A stretch of 64,000 bases of DNA. Source: Buttiauxella sp. A111 (GTDB taxonomy: Bacteria > Pseudomonadota > Gammaproteobacteria > Enterobacterales > Enterobacteriaceae). The number at the start of each line of letters is the position of its first letter. The stretch's first letter is position 1. A program made the position numbers and the translations under genes. The stretch spans positions 248,001 to 312,000 of the forward strand of contig NZ_BJFN01000006.1 of assembly GCF_014189855.1 (NCBI RefSeq), read 5' to 3'. The notes beneath the pieces were generated by a model. That model made no database searches. It was not told the origin of the DNA and was given only the letters and a program-made list of their open reading frames with translations. Of the stretch, positions 8,668-17,634 are shown in pieces.

Positions 8668-8871
8668 ATGTTGACCTATGATTGCTACCGTAACGCTATC
8701 TCAACTGGCAGCCGTGTTATGGTGTTCAATAAGGGTCTGACTGGTGTCATTAAAACCATTCACGGCGAAGGTAAATCAGCCGAACAAATTCGTCGTTCTG
8801 AATGTGTTGAAATCGAAGGTTGTGAAGGTGTGTTCTGCCCGATGGAGTTGGTCAGACTTGAACTTCACTGA
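8668..8871 (+). CDS. ydfZ: YdfZ, small selenium-associated protein
   Basis: A 67-residue protein close to E. coli YdfZ in length and pattern: TYD at the start, RNAISTGSRVMV, a GLTGVIKTI segment, EQIRRSECVEIEGCE, and a C-terminal P-x-x-L-V-R-L ending. Three in-frame ATGs occur at 8662, 8665 and 8668; the ribosome-binding site GGAGG at 8656-8660 gives proper spacing (7 bases) only to 8668, which also gives the E. coli length. YdfZ has been reported to bind selenium without being a selenocysteine protein (from memory); its role is unclear. Two cysteines flank the GCEG segment and could be the binding site (inference). An FNR-like site lies upstream and a strong terminator follows. Confidence 0.85.
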   Translation: MLTYDCYRNAISTGSRVMVFNKGLTGVIKTIHGEGKSAEQIRRSECVEIEGCEGVFCPMELVRLELH

Positions 8872-8917
8872 TAGGGCATATCGCGTCAAATTAGATAACC
8901 CTGAAAACCCATTGTTT

Positions 8918-8943
8918 AAGGCCACCTATTGGTGGCCTTTTTT
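8918..8943 (+). terminator. Rho-independent terminator of ydfZ
   Basis: AAGGCCACC (8918-8926), loop TATT, GGTGGCCTT (8931-8939) and a run of T to 8943. It sits 47 bases after ydfZ and just before the convergent ATPase stop at 8954; on the minus strand there is no T run of similar length, so it mainly serves ydfZ. Confidence 0.85.
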
Positions 8944-8953
8944 GATGGATGGC

Positions 8954-10852
8954 TTAGCCGCTCAACTTCTCCTCAAACCTTAACAATCGCCCGGCATTAC
9001 CCAATACCAGCAGCGTGCTCAGGTTATGCAATATCGCGGCAATGACGGCACCGGACGCACCCAGCCAACCAAACGCCGCTGCGGCGACAATCACCAGCGT
9101 CCAGCCCAGGCCAATCATCACGTTCATCTGCAATGTGCGTCGGCACAGACGGCTTAATCGCACGCAGGTTCCCAGGCGGCGTAAATCATCGCCAATCAAT
9201 ACGATATCTGCCGATGCCATAGCGATATCTGAGCCGCCTGCGCCCATCGCCACGCCGACGACGCCCGCTTTTAGTGCCAGTGAATCGTTGATGCCATCGC
9301 CGACCACCATGGGCCGGAAGCCATTGTCGATATGTGCGCTGACTTGCTGCAATTTATCCGCGGGAAGCGCGCCGGCGATAACGTTGTTGATGCCGACGTT
9401 TTTCGCGATGCGTTCTGCCACAGCCTGGCGGTCACCGGTCAGTAACAACTGCTGGTTCAACCCTAACTCACGCAATTCTTTCATGGCGTTGGCGGCTTCG
9501 TCACGCAAGCTATCGGCCAGTAAAATCCAGCCACGAAAACGGCCTGCCAGCACCAGGCCAACAATCGGCCCGTCATGCAGTGGCTCTTGTGGTAAATCGA
9601 CAACCTGGGTTTTTAAGAGTTCATGCCTGCCGAGAAATGCCTCACCTGCCGCCGTGGTTGCCGACACGCCCAGGCCCTGATGTTCATGCACATTTTCCAG
9701 ATGTGGCCAGGCGCTTTGCGGCGCGATATTCACCAGCGCACAACTGACGGGATGGTTACTGGTTGCGCCCAGGCTTGCCGCCAGCGCAGAGAGTGCTTCT
9801 GGCGATTCGCCTGCTTGTGGGAGCAGCGCATGCAGTTGCAGTTTGCCGTGCGTGAGCGTGCCGGTTTTGTCGATGATGACCGCATTCAGTTCGGCTAATT
9901 CTTCGAGGAATGCCGCACCGCGAATTAAAATACCGTGACGTGCAGCGACGGTCAGACCGGCAATGGAGGTTGCGGGTGCTGAAAGCACCAGCGCACACGG
10001 GCAGGCGGCAACCAGCACCGCTAACATCGCCTGCGTATTTTGCGTTAAAAACCAGGTACTGGCCGCAATCAGTAACACCAGTAGCAGGTATCGCGCCGCG
10101 TGGCGTTCCAGTAAACGGGTGATTGGCGGGCTGGCCTGCTCGGCGCTTTGCATTAATGCCACAACTCGCCCAAGGGTTGAGGTTTCCCCGGTACGCGTGA
10201 CTTCAATGCGCAACCGCCCATCAAGATTTATCGCCCCGCCATAAACATTCATCCCGGCTTTTACTTCCTGCGGAACGGATTCTCCCGTTATGGGGGCTGT
10301 GTCGAGGCTGGCCTGGCCGTCCAGCACGCGCCCGTCGGCAGGCAATCTGTCACCCGCACGCACTTCCACAATATCGCCCGCTACCAGTTCATGGTTATCG
10401 ACCTCATGCAGATTGCCGTTTGCATCGAAGCGCCGTGCCCGGCTGCGGGTCAGTTTGCTCAATGATTCAATGGCTTCTTGCGAGCCAATCACGCTGCGTT
10501 CTTCGAGGATATGGCCGACGATCATAATCAGCGGTAACAACGCGGCGGTGAGCAAATCTCCGGTTGCCCACGAGCCAATCAGAGCCAGCGCCACCAGTTG
10601 ATCGGTAATGCCGTGCAAACTTGGATAACGCAGGCTGTAAAAGGCGTGGCGCAATACCGGGATGGCGACCATCAGCGAAGCGCTGCCCAATATGATATCG
10701 GCCACGGCAAGTTGATCGGGCGCCAGGACTCGCCACAGCAAACCCAAAATGAGCGTGCCACCGGCGGTCAACGCCAGGATGAGCTGGCGGGCTACCTGCC
10801 GCTGTTCTTGATGCGACAGCGCACCACCGGGATTCACAGAATGGGTGCTCAT
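8954..10852 (-). CDS. P1B-type metal-transporting ATPase (HmtA-like)
   Basis: A 632-residue P-type ATPase. Core motifs: TGES actuator motif (DTAPITGESVPQ, about 190-200), transmembrane metal site CPC in AACPCALVLSAPATS, phosphorylation site DKTGTLT, nucleotide-domain HP motif in TSNHPVS, and hinge GDGINDS. There is no N-terminal heavy-metal-associated domain; the protein starts with a short polar tail before the first membrane helices. The last helices read HNLSTLLVLGNAGRLL, resembling the HEGxT element of the cobalt/zinc P1B-4 group rather than the DxG of ZntA. It is the last gene of a four-gene operon, overlapping the upstream SPFH gene by 4 bp. Pseudomonas aeruginosa HmtA, reported as a zinc/copper importer beside HflK/HflC-like genes, is the nearest precedent I recall. 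Zinc uptake is inferred from the Zur-like box upstream. Confidence 0.88.
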   Translation of the reverse strand: MSTHSVNPGGALSHQEQRQVARQLILALTAGGTLILGLLWRVLAPDQLAVADIILGSASLMVAIPVLRHAFYSLRYPSLHGITDQLVALALIGSWATGDLLTAALLPLIMIVGHILEERSVIGSQEAIESLSKLTRSRARRFDANGNLHEVDNHELVAGDIVEVRAGDRLPADGRVLDGQASLDTAPITGESVPQEVKAGMNVYGGAINLDGRLRIEVTRTGETSTLGRVVALMQSAEQASPPITRLLERHAARYLLLVLLIAASTWFLTQNTQAMLAVLVAACPCALVLSAPATSIAGLTVAARHGILIRGAAFLEELAELNAVIIDKTGTLTHGKLQLHALLPQAGESPEALSALAASLGATSNHPVSCALVNIAPQSAWPHLENVHEHQGLGVSATTAAGEAFLGRHELLKTQVVDLPQEPLHDGPIVGLVLAGRFRGWILLADSLRDEAANAMKELRELGLNQQLLLTGDRQAVAERIAKNVGINNVIAGALPADKLQQVSAHIDNGFRPMVVGDGINDSLALKAGVVGVAMGAGGSDIAMASADIVLIGDDLRRLGTCVRLSRLCRRTLQMNVMIGLGWTLVIVAAAAFGWLGASGAVIAAILHNLSTLLVLGNAGRLLRFEEKLSG

Positions 10853-11901
10853 GGTTTAGAAGGTTCCTTTTGCCCGGCCGCTTGCAGGATCATGTTCGCA
10901 TCATCCTGCGGGGCGACGGTGATGACGGATGCAGCCTGCGCGAGAATCGCCGCAATGCGTTCGCGGTACACTCGCGCTAATAAATCTGGGTCGTTTGGAC
11001 TCCTGGCCAGCCGGTTCACCATCGCCGTATCGGACTGGGCTTTTGCCACGTTTTCTCGCGCCTGCGCTTGTGCTGTCTGGCGTAACTGATCCGCAAGCTG
11101 CGTGGATTTCTGTCGAATTACAGACGCATCGGTATTCGCGGTCGCAATAGCTTGCGATGCCTGCTGGCTGGCGGTTAACACCGCATTGAAGGCGGTGACG
11201 GTAGGAGTAGGCAGCGTGGATTGCACCGTCACGCGCTCAAGTGTGATACCCAGCGAACTGCCCGATTGCGTCAGGCGTTGCAGGTTCTGTTCGATGTTGT
11301 GCTGCACATCGACCCGCAGGCGTTCGCGCTGTTGAGCAACATTCAAATCGCTGCTAACCATTTCCGGGCGCGCAACCAGGATCGTATCCAGATCCCTTGA
11401 TGCACACACGGCAATGGCTGCGCGCTGAACCAGACGGTCGAGTGCCGGAATCACGTGTTCACCCTGCAACACATAATCCATTGGCGAAATGACGCGATAA
11501 AACACGCTGATATCCAGTTGCACCACCGCCGTATCACCCGTGAGCAGATAACCTGAACCGGCCAGCGCATCGCTGCTGCTGTCGCCGCGAGCATCCGCAT
11601 GCTGTGCGTCGGTCGAACGCAAAAGCGCCGTAACGTGATGTTCGATAACGCGGTCTGGAGCAGGCACCATCACCACATCGTCAATGGGCTTCGGCCAGGT
11701 TAGCAACAAACCCGGCTCGGCCACGCGCTGCTCAGCGCCAAAATGCAGCACCACCGCGCGGCTGTCGGCGGGGATTTGGCGAATGTTAGAGAACAACCAC
11801 GACGCAGCCGCCAGCAGCGTCAGCCCATACAACGCGTAAAAAGCGAGGCGTATCGACTGCGTCCACGGGCCAACCGACTTTTTGGTCTGGATATCACTCA
11901 T
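10849..11901 (-). CDS. SPFH-domain membrane protein, HflK-like (third of operon)
   Basis: A 350-residue protein with a short cytoplasmic N-terminus, one transmembrane segment (about residues 15-37), and a SPFH/band-7 domain (about 40-230; GYLLTGDTAVVQLDISVFYRV is typical of HflK). An alanine/glutamine-rich helical region follows (about 230-300), probably coiled coil. The start is set at the ATG at 11901, which overlaps the previous gene by 8 bp; an earlier in-frame ATG at 11952 would lie deep in that gene. It overlaps the ATPase gene by 4 bp. HflK/HflC proteins form large membrane cages that control FtsH protease; here the partner is more likely the adjacent ATPase. Its exact role is unknown. 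Confidence 0.82.
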   Translation of the reverse strand: MSDIQTKKSVGPWTQSIRLAFYALYGLTLLAAASWLFSNIRQIPADSRAVVLHFGAEQRVAEPGLLLTWPKPIDDVVMVPAPDRVIEHHVTALLRSTDAQHADARGDSSSDALAGSGYLLTGDTAVVQLDISVFYRVISPMDYVLQGEHVIPALDRLVQRAAIAVCASRDLDTILVARPEMVSSDLNVAQQRERLRVDVQHNIEQNLQRLTQSGSSLGITLERVTVQSTLPTPTVTAFNAVLTASQQASQAIATANTDASVIRQKSTQLADQLRQTAQAQARENVAKAQSDTAMVNRLARSPNDPDLLARVYRERIAAILAQAASVITVAPQDDANMILQAAGQKEPSKP

Positions 11902-12877
11902 GGGTTTTATCCAGTTTCGGTCCTTCGACCAGCAGGCGGAACGGTGCGGCATCGGTGCGTAATACCAGACGGGTACTGGAATTCACCACACCACTCAGTG
12001 CATCAAGCTGGCGTAACAGGCGATAAAGCTGCGGCGAGCTGGCGTAGGCTTTGCCATAAATTTCTGCCGCCTGTGCCTGAGACTGCGCTTCGATGTCAGC
12101 GGCCTGAACCTGTGCCTGCGCTTCCACAATACGTGCGTCACGTTCTGCCGCAGAGCGGATTTCTGCTGCCGCGCGCTTCCCTTCAGCGGTGCGTTCGGTG
12201 GCAATGGTTTCGCGCTCGGCACGCATTCTATCGACCGTGGCGTTGAGCGTCACCGCCGGTAGCGTCAGGCGTTCGGTGCCAACTTGCACCAGCCGAATCC
12301 CATAACTTTCCAGCAGCGGCTGGCTGATTTGCGCCTGCAAATGGGATTCAAACTGGTTGAGTTGCACGTGCTGGCTGTCGGTATTCACCAGTTGCGAGAG
12401 GGTAAATCCGCTGGCGGTGGTTTCCAGCGCTGAACCTAAATAGGCACGGATTTGCCGTGCTGCTTCGTCCGGCTGGTTTTGCACTGCACGCATAAAACGC
12501 TGTACATGTTCCGGCGTGTTATCGACCTGCCAGACGGCAAAAGACTGCACGATAATCCGCAGGCCATCGCGCGTGCCAACATCCTGTAAGCCGCTCGACG
12601 TGGTGCGTAGACGCAAATCCACGGCGGTGGACATTTCAAACGGTGCGGGCAATCGCCAGGCAAGGCCAGGGTCGAGTAACACGCGCACCGGATTGCCAAA
12701 GCGGGTGATGATCAGTGATTCACCAGAGCGCACCTGCACAAGACTTGCCGCCGCGACCAGCAAAACAACCAGCAATCCCGCGCCCGCAATGCGTTTCCAT
12801 GCTCCCTTTTTCTGAGTGTCCGAAGCAGAATGAGGGTTGTGTTGGCAACCACAACCATGATGATGTGAATGGCTCAA
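11894..12877 (-). CDS. SPFH-domain protein, HflC-like, with His/Cys-rich N-terminus
   Basis: A 327-residue HflC-like protein. I place the start at the TTG at 12877, eight bases after AGGAG and overlapping the previous stop as TTGA; the longer frame beginning at 13042 reads through the upstream gene. The first residues are then MSHSHHHGCGCQHNPH, a dense cluster of histidine and cysteine typical of metal binding and not a feature of HflC. A transmembrane segment follows (about 28-48), then the SPFH domain (RSGESLIITRFGNPVRVLLDPGLAWRLP style opening), and an alanine/glutamate-rich helical tail with repeated AQ pairs. The gene is translationally coupled to both neighbours. The metal-binding tail fits a zinc-handling role (inference). 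Confidence 0.82.
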   Translation of the reverse strand: MSHSHHHGCGCQHNPHSASDTQKKGAWKRIAGAGLLVVLLVAAASLVQVRSGESLIITRFGNPVRVLLDPGLAWRLPAPFEMSTAVDLRLRTTSSGLQDVGTRDGLRIIVQSFAVWQVDNTPEHVQRFMRAVQNQPDEAARQIRAYLGSALETTASGFTLSQLVNTDSQHVQLNQFESHLQAQISQPLLESYGIRLVQVGTERLTLPAVTLNATVDRMRAERETIATERTAEGKRAAAEIRSAAERDARIVEAQAQVQAADIEAQSQAQAAEIYGKAYASSPQLYRLLRQLDALSGVVNSSTRLVLRTDAAPFRLLVEGPKLDKTHE

Positions 12878-14838
12878 CGGGAAAGCTCCTGTGTCGGTTT
12901 TGATGGCGCATCGCGCCTTGTGGCATCGTTCAAAGAGGGAAATTCGCGCAGGTCGATAGTGGGTGGTGAGCCCGCGCCGATGCGGTGGTCGATAATCAGC
13001 AACGGGCTGTGGCCGAGTGTCTGGCGTAGCTGGCTGTACCATAATTCATCGACAAACACCTGCCCCGACTGCGCCACTGCCTGTTTTTGTGCGGCGAAAC
13101 GCACCGCCGTGGACTGTGCTTTGCTGGTCACCTCGGTGGCATTCATGAGTGCCTGATTTTGGCGGCTGGTCGCGGTGGTTTGGGCGCTGGCAGCCAGTTC
13201 AGCGGCATGTCCACGTTCGCGGGATATCAGCGCCTGAGCCGAAATTTGCGCCGCCTGCACACCATGGAAAGCATCAGCTGCGCCTGCCGGAGGATGGATG
13301 GCTTCGACCACGGTTGAGAGCAGTTCGACGCCTGAATGCAGGTTATCGAGTTTTTGCTGCACCGCTTGCTTAATCTGGTTGGCTAAGGCGTTGCGTTGGT
13401 CACCCAATAGCTGCTCAAGCGTCTGAGAGGAAAACTGATGTACCAGCACCTGATTCGCGGTGCTGCGAATCAATTCCTGGAGATTGGTGCTGTGATACGT
13501 CGCCGCCAGCGCGGCGTTGTCGCTCATGCCAATGCGCCACATAAACCGCACATCGCTATTAATGATTTGCAGACTCTGTTGGCTACCGCTTTGGCTGGCA
13601 ATAATCTGCGCTTTATCAAAACTGTGGATAGCATCCCACAGGCGATCGGCACTTTGCGGCGCCTCGCCTTCCGCGCTTGCTAAAGGCTCTGTTGCACTAT
13701 CGGGGTCTTCGCCTGCAGCTAACTCGTGTACCTGACCATTTTCCGTGAGTATCACTTGTCCGAACGGCCACGGTAGCCCGTAATGCAGGCCGGATGACAA
13801 CACTTTTACGGGATTACCAAAGCGTTCATAAATCCCACGCTGGGTGGCTGAAACTTGCTGCATCCCGGTCAACAGCCAACCACAAAGCAGCATCAACGCC
13901 AGCATGGGTAAGAATGCGCGTTTCAGAACGGTGAAAGCCCATAACTGGCGTAAATCAATTCCGAAGTGTTGATGTAGCTCATGCTGCAAAAAGAGTAACG
14001 GGCGTGGAGGCCAGACAAGCTGCGCGGCCAGTTGGCTCTGAGCGAGGAATGCAGGCTCGCACCCTTCTTCATTTGGCGGTGTGAACAGTGAAAACAGCCC
14101 GCGCAGCAGGAACTCAAACGCCACCAGAATGAGCAGAATGGCAAGGAGATTGACCAGCAATGGGATATTGGCTGTAGGGAAAATGAGAGTTGGCAAAGAG
14201 AGAAATTGCACCGCCAGAGTCAGGCGTAGTAACGGCGCAATCAATTTTGCTTCAGGCCAGGCTTCGTCTGCGGTGGCGGCCAGGTGGCGTTCAGCCACTA
14301 ACGTGGCAAACATCGCTGCCGCAAGGATCCCGACTGCAACCCAGCGCAGGTTGCCTTCATCGAGCGCAAGGTAGTTAGCGGATACTCCCGCTTGCGTGAC
14401 AAACAGGGCAAACAGCGCCATTGACCCAAGCCAAACGCCATCGCTCTTGAGCAATACATTGATGCGGCTGAAGTTGATGGGAATAAGCGCCCAAAGGCGT
14501 TGGTAAATCGTCGGCGGTAATTCGGCTTCGACTTCCGCTTCAGGTTTTAGCCGTGGCGAGAACTTCGCAGCCCGCCACTGGCAAATTCGCTGTGCATTAA
14601 ATAAAGAGGTCGCGAGCAAAATCAGGGCAGCGGCATTGCTGGTTAAAAACGTTGGCCAGCGGGAAGATGGCTCGAAAATACTGGCAATCAGCGCCACCAC
14701 CATCATCAGGAAAATCACGGCGCTTAAGCCAAAAACTAATCTTGCGGTAAGCATGGCCTGCGCGGGAGCCAGGGCGTAACGAGCCTGAGAGCAAAACGGT
14801 GAACGTTCCGTAGGTTCAGTCAATTGGATGGGCTGCAT
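12874..14838 (-). CDS. Large HflK-like SPFH protein with N-terminal membrane domain
   Basis: A 654-residue protein, first of the operon. The N-terminal half has about six hydrophobic segments (for example near 30-52, 65-80, 132-150, 165-180, 205-245), then a further membrane segment near 312-330 leading into a SPFH domain (VSATQRGIYERFGNPVKVLSSGLHYGLPWPFG-type opening at about 335-365) and a helical alanine-rich tail. Genuine HflK is about 420 residues with a single transmembrane helix, so this is an extended relative. It starts 49 bp downstream of a Zur-like box and is coupled to the following HflC-like gene by a TTGA overlap. It could scaffold or gate the P-type ATPase encoded at the end of the operon; that is inference. 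Confidence 0.82.
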   Translation of the reverse strand: MQPIQLTEPTERSPFCSQARYALAPAQAMLTARLVFGLSAVIFLMMVVALIASIFEPSSRWPTFLTSNAAALILLATSLFNAQRICQWRAAKFSPRLKPEAEVEAELPPTIYQRLWALIPINFSRINVLLKSDGVWLGSMALFALFVTQAGVSANYLALDEGNLRWVAVGILAAAMFATLVAERHLAATADEAWPEAKLIAPLLRLTLAVQFLSLPTLIFPTANIPLLVNLLAILLILVAFEFLLRGLFSLFTPPNEEGCEPAFLAQSQLAAQLVWPPRPLLFLQHELHQHFGIDLRQLWAFTVLKRAFLPMLALMLLCGWLLTGMQQVSATQRGIYERFGNPVKVLSSGLHYGLPWPFGQVILTENGQVHELAAGEDPDSATEPLASAEGEAPQSADRLWDAIHSFDKAQIIASQSGSQQSLQIINSDVRFMWRIGMSDNAALAATYHSTNLQELIRSTANQVLVHQFSSQTLEQLLGDQRNALANQIKQAVQQKLDNLHSGVELLSTVVEAIHPPAGAADAFHGVQAAQISAQALISRERGHAAELAASAQTTATSRQNQALMNATEVTSKAQSTAVRFAAQKQAVAQSGQVFVDELWYSQLRQTLGHSPLLIIDHRIGAGSPPTIDLREFPSLNDATRRDAPSKPTQELSR

Positions 14839-14886
14839 GGAGTCATTATTGTCAGGCGCAGGACGGCTACGTCATTGCGGTTTAAT

Positions 14887-14916
14887 TGTTACCATATAAC
14901 ATATCATGATTGTCAA
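14887..14916 (-). promoter_or_regulatory. Zur-like box and promoter of the SPFH/ATPase operon
   Basis: TGTTACCATATAACA at 14887-14901 matches the enterobacterial Zur core TGTTATA-N-TATAACA at 12 of 14 positions. On the minus strand a consensus -35 TTGACA lies at 14911-14916; the box covers the space where the -10 (17 bases on, a weak GGTAAC) would be, the usual layout for repression. It is 49 bp upstream of the first gene. Zur represses zinc-uptake genes when zinc is plentiful (established), so the operon would be induced by zinc starvation (inference). Confidence 0.65.
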
Positions 14917-15035
14917 TTAACCGTAAACGAAGCGCGGGTAACCGTTTGTACAAACGCAGTCAGCGGGGGAGTCGGGGGGAGGCGATACGCTAAAAGCGGA
15001 TAGCCATCAAAGCTATCCGCTCGAAAGGGAATTGA

Positions 15036-15674
15036 TTAGTTCTGCGGCGGCAAACAAACGCCAATGCCACCAATGCCGCAGTATCCATACGGATTTTTAT
15101 GCAGATATTGCTGGTGGTCGTCTTCGGCATAATAGAACGGACCCGCATTGGCGATTTCCGTGGTCACCTTACGGTCATCTCCGGCGAGAGCCATCGCCTC
15201 CTGGAAGCGTTCGAAGCTGGCACGAGCGGCGCTATCTTGCTCTGGCGTCAGCGGATAAATCGCGGAACGATATTGCGTGCCGACATCTCCGCCCTGGCGC
15301 ATGCCCTGAGCCGGATCGTGATTTTCCCAGAACACATGCAGCAATTGTTCGTAACTCACCACTTGCGGATCGTAAACCACACGCACGGCCTCGGTGTGCC
15401 CGGTCATGCCGCTGCACACTTCGCGGTAGGTCGGATTGGGTGTAAAGCCGCCAGCGTAACCTGCGGCGGTGCTGTAAACCCCAGGTATCCGCCAGAACAG
15501 TCGTTCAACGCCCCAGAAACAACCCATCGCAAAATAAGCGGTTTCCATCCCATCTGGTACATTTGTCATTGAATGTTCGTTAACCGCATGCAACGTGGCG
15601 ATCGGCATCGGGGTGTTGCGGCCAGGCAACGCTTCTGACTGGGTCACGGGATGGGTTTTCTCAAATAATTTCAT
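15036..15674 (-). CDS. msrA: Peptide methionine sulfoxide reductase MsrA
   Basis: A 212-residue MsrA, the length of the E. coli enzyme, which reduces methionine S-sulfoxide in proteins using thioredoxin. The catalytic cysteine is C52 in GCFWG; recycling cysteines lie near the C-terminus in [11 protein letters not shown]. Other conserved segments are [31 protein letters not shown] and [21 protein letters not shown]. The long N-terminal extension before GCFWG matches the E. coli type. It is divergent from tamA as in E. coli, but the gene on its other side is the accessory metal operon rather than ytfL. Confidence 0.97.
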   Translation of the reverse strand: MKLFEKTHPVTQSEALPGRNTPMPIATLHAVNEHSMTNVPDGMETAYFAMGCFWGVERLFWRIPGVYSTAAGYAGGFTPNPTYREVCSGMTGHTEAVRVVYDPQVVSYEQLLHVFWENHDPAQGMRQGGDVGTQYRSAIYPLTPEQDSAARASFERFQEAMALAGDDRKVTTEIANAGPFYYAEDDHQQYLHKNPYGYCGIGGIGVCLPPQN

Positions 15675-15813
15675 CAGTCATGCTCTCCCGATATCGGCAA
15701 AATTTAACAACAACCGTCGCGCGGTTGTAACGAGGCGTGTTATTGCGGACAATAACCACGCATTATCAGACTACAGTACATATAAGAAATATTTGGGTTA
15801 TTGTGCAGTTTTC

Positions 15814-15835
15814 AACCCCAATTGTTGGGGTTTTG
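15814..15835 (+). terminator. Hairpin in the tamA leader
   Basis: AACCCCAA (15814-15821), loop TTG, TTGGGGTT (15825-15832), then TTG. It resembles an intrinsic terminator but lies 66 bases upstream of tamA in the msrA-tamA divergent region, so it could act as an attenuator or be a remnant. No function is proven. Confidence 0.35.
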
Positions 15836-15900
15836 TTAAGCCTAAGGGCGGCGATAACGTTTCCTTCCAGGGGTGGGAACAAGGATATTCAGGAGAAAAC

Positions 15901-17634
15901 GTGCCACAAATCCGTATTATTTGCTCGGCCTGTTTGTGCCTGGTAAGCACGTGGGCGGGAGCTGCCAATGTGCGTTTACAGGTTGATGGGTTAAGCGGCG
16001 AGCTACAAAAAAACGTTCGTGCTCAACTTTCAACGATTCAGGGTGATGAAGTCACGCCGGACAGGCGTTTTCGCGCGCGCGTGGATGATGCCATCCGTAA
16101 TGGTTTGAAAGCGCTCGGGTATTATGAGCCGACCATTGAGTTCGACCTGCGGCCACCACCGGCCAAAGGGCGTCAGGTTTTGATAGCCAAAGTCGATCCA
16201 GGCCCGCCTGTGCTGATTGGCGGCACCGAGGTCATCCTGCGCGGCGGCGCGCGCGATGATAAAGACTACATCGCGTTATTGGGCGAACGCCCGAAGATCG
16301 GCACTGTTCTTAATCACCACGATTACGACAGCTTCAAAAAAGATCTTTCCAGCATCGCGCTGCGAAAGGGCTATTTCGACAGTGAATTCCTCAAAAGCCA
16401 ACTCGGGGTTTCCCTTGAGCGTCACCAGGCGTTCTGGGACATCGATTACAACAGCGGTGAGCGATACCGTTTTGGTGCGGTGACCTTCGAAGGTTCACAA
16501 ATTAATGAAGATTATCTGCAAAATCTGGTGCCTTTTAAGACGGGTGATTATTACCAGTCGAGTGATTTGGCAGAGTTAAACCGCCGCTTATCGGCAACGG
16601 GCTGGTTTAATTCGGTCGTTGTGGCACCGGATTTTGATAAATCTCGCAAAACCAAGGTGTTGCCATTAACGGGCGTTGTTTCACCGAGAACTGAAAATAC
16701 GATTGAAACAGGTGTGGGCTATTCCACGGACGTTGGGCCGCGCGTAAAAGCGTCGTGGAAAAAACCGTGGATGAACTCTTACGGCCACAGCCTGACCAGC
16801 AGTATCAGCCTTTCAGCACCCGAACAGATTATTGATTTCAGCTACAAAGTCCCGCTGCTTAAAAATCCACTGGAACAATATTATCTGGTGCAGGGTGGCT
16901 TTAAAGCGACTGACCTGAACGATACCAAATCCGACTCCAGCACGCTTGCGGTCTCCCGATACTGGGATTTATCCAGCGGCTGGCAACATGCCATAAACCT
17001 GCGCTGGAGCCTCGACCACTTTACTCAGGCAGACGTCACCAACACCACGATGCTGCTTTATCCGGGTCTGAGCCTCAACCGTACCCGTTCGCGTGGGGGG
17101 TTGATGCCAACCTGGGGGGATTCACAACGCTACTCGGTTGATGTTTCCGACACCATGTGGGGGTCAGATGTCGACTTTGCCGTCATTCAGGCACAACAGG
17201 TCTGGATCCGAACGTTGCAGGAAAAACACCGCTTCGTGGTGCGCGGCAATGTGGGCTGGATTGAAACCAACGACTTCGACAAAGTGCCACCAGACTTGCG
17301 TTTCTTCGCCGGTGGCGACCGCAGTATTCGTGGTTACTCCTATAAATCTGTCTCACCGGAAAACGACAAAGGCGAGCTAACGGGTGCATCCAAAATGATC
17401 ACCGGTTCACTGGAATACCAGTACAACGTTACGGGTAAATGGTGGGGAGCCGTGTTTGTTGACTCGGGCGAAGCGGTCAATGATTTCAAACAGAGCAACT
17501 TTAAAACTGGCGCAGGTCTGGGTGTGCGCTGGCAGTCACCTGTCGGGCCAATAAAGCTCGATCTTGCCGTTCCTGTGGCTGATAAAGATGAGCACGGTTT
17601 ACAGTTTTACATCGGTTTGGGGCCTGAACTATGA
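15901..17634 (+). CDS. tamA: TamA, outer-membrane component of the translocation and assembly module
   Basis: A 577-residue Omp85-family protein closely matching E. coli TamA. It starts at a GTG at 15901, five bases after AGGAG; the frame is open upstream to 15595 but that part has no signal sequence. The N-terminus is a signal peptide ([15 protein letters not shown], cleavage near GAANVR). Three POTRA domains follow to about residue 265, then the sixteen-strand barrel with the conserved GGDRSIRGY segment and a C-terminal strand ending in L (YIGLGPEL). With TamB it helps insert certain outer-membrane proteins and autotransporters, and TamB-type proteins carry phospholipids across the periplasm. 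The stop overlaps tamB by 4 bp. Confidence 0.97.
   Translation: MPQIRIICSACLCLVSTWAGAANVRLQVDGLSGELQKNVRAQLSTIQGDEVTPDRRFRARVDDAIRNGLKALGYYEPTIEFDLRPPPAKGRQVLIAKVDPGPPVLIGGTEVILRGGARDDKDYIALLGERPKIGTVLNHHDYDSFKKDLSSIALRKGYFDSEFLKSQLGVSLERHQAFWDIDYNSGERYRFGAVTFEGSQINEDYLQNLVPFKTGDYYQSSDLAELNRRLSATGWFNSVVVAPDFDKSRKTKVLPLTGVVSPRTENTIETGVGYSTDVGPRVKASWKKPWMNSYGHSLTSSISLSAPEQIIDFSYKVPLLKNPLEQYYLVQGGFKATDLNDTKSDSSTLAVSRYWDLSSGWQHAINLRWSLDHFTQADVTNTTMLLYPGLSLNRTRSRGGLMPTWGDSQRYSVDVSDTMWGSDVDFAVIQAQQVWIRTLQEKHRFVVRGNVGWIETNDFDKVPPDLRFFAGGDRSIRGYSYKSVSPENDKGELTGASKMITGSLEYQYNVTGKWWGAVFVDSGEAVNDFKQSNFKTGAGLGVRWQSPVGPIKLDLAVPVADKDEHGLQFYIGLGPEL

Noticed and set aside
12878-13042. Longer N-terminus for the HflC-like gene
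   Set aside because: It lies wholly inside the upstream SPFH gene, has no ribosome-binding site, and the TTG at 12877 has both a good site and the overlapping stop expected of coupled genes.
15595-15900. Open upstream extension of the tamA frame, adding about 100 residues
   Set aside because: The extension crosses the msrA start and the divergent promoter region, lacks similarity to TamA, and would bury the signal peptide that follows the GTG at 15901.
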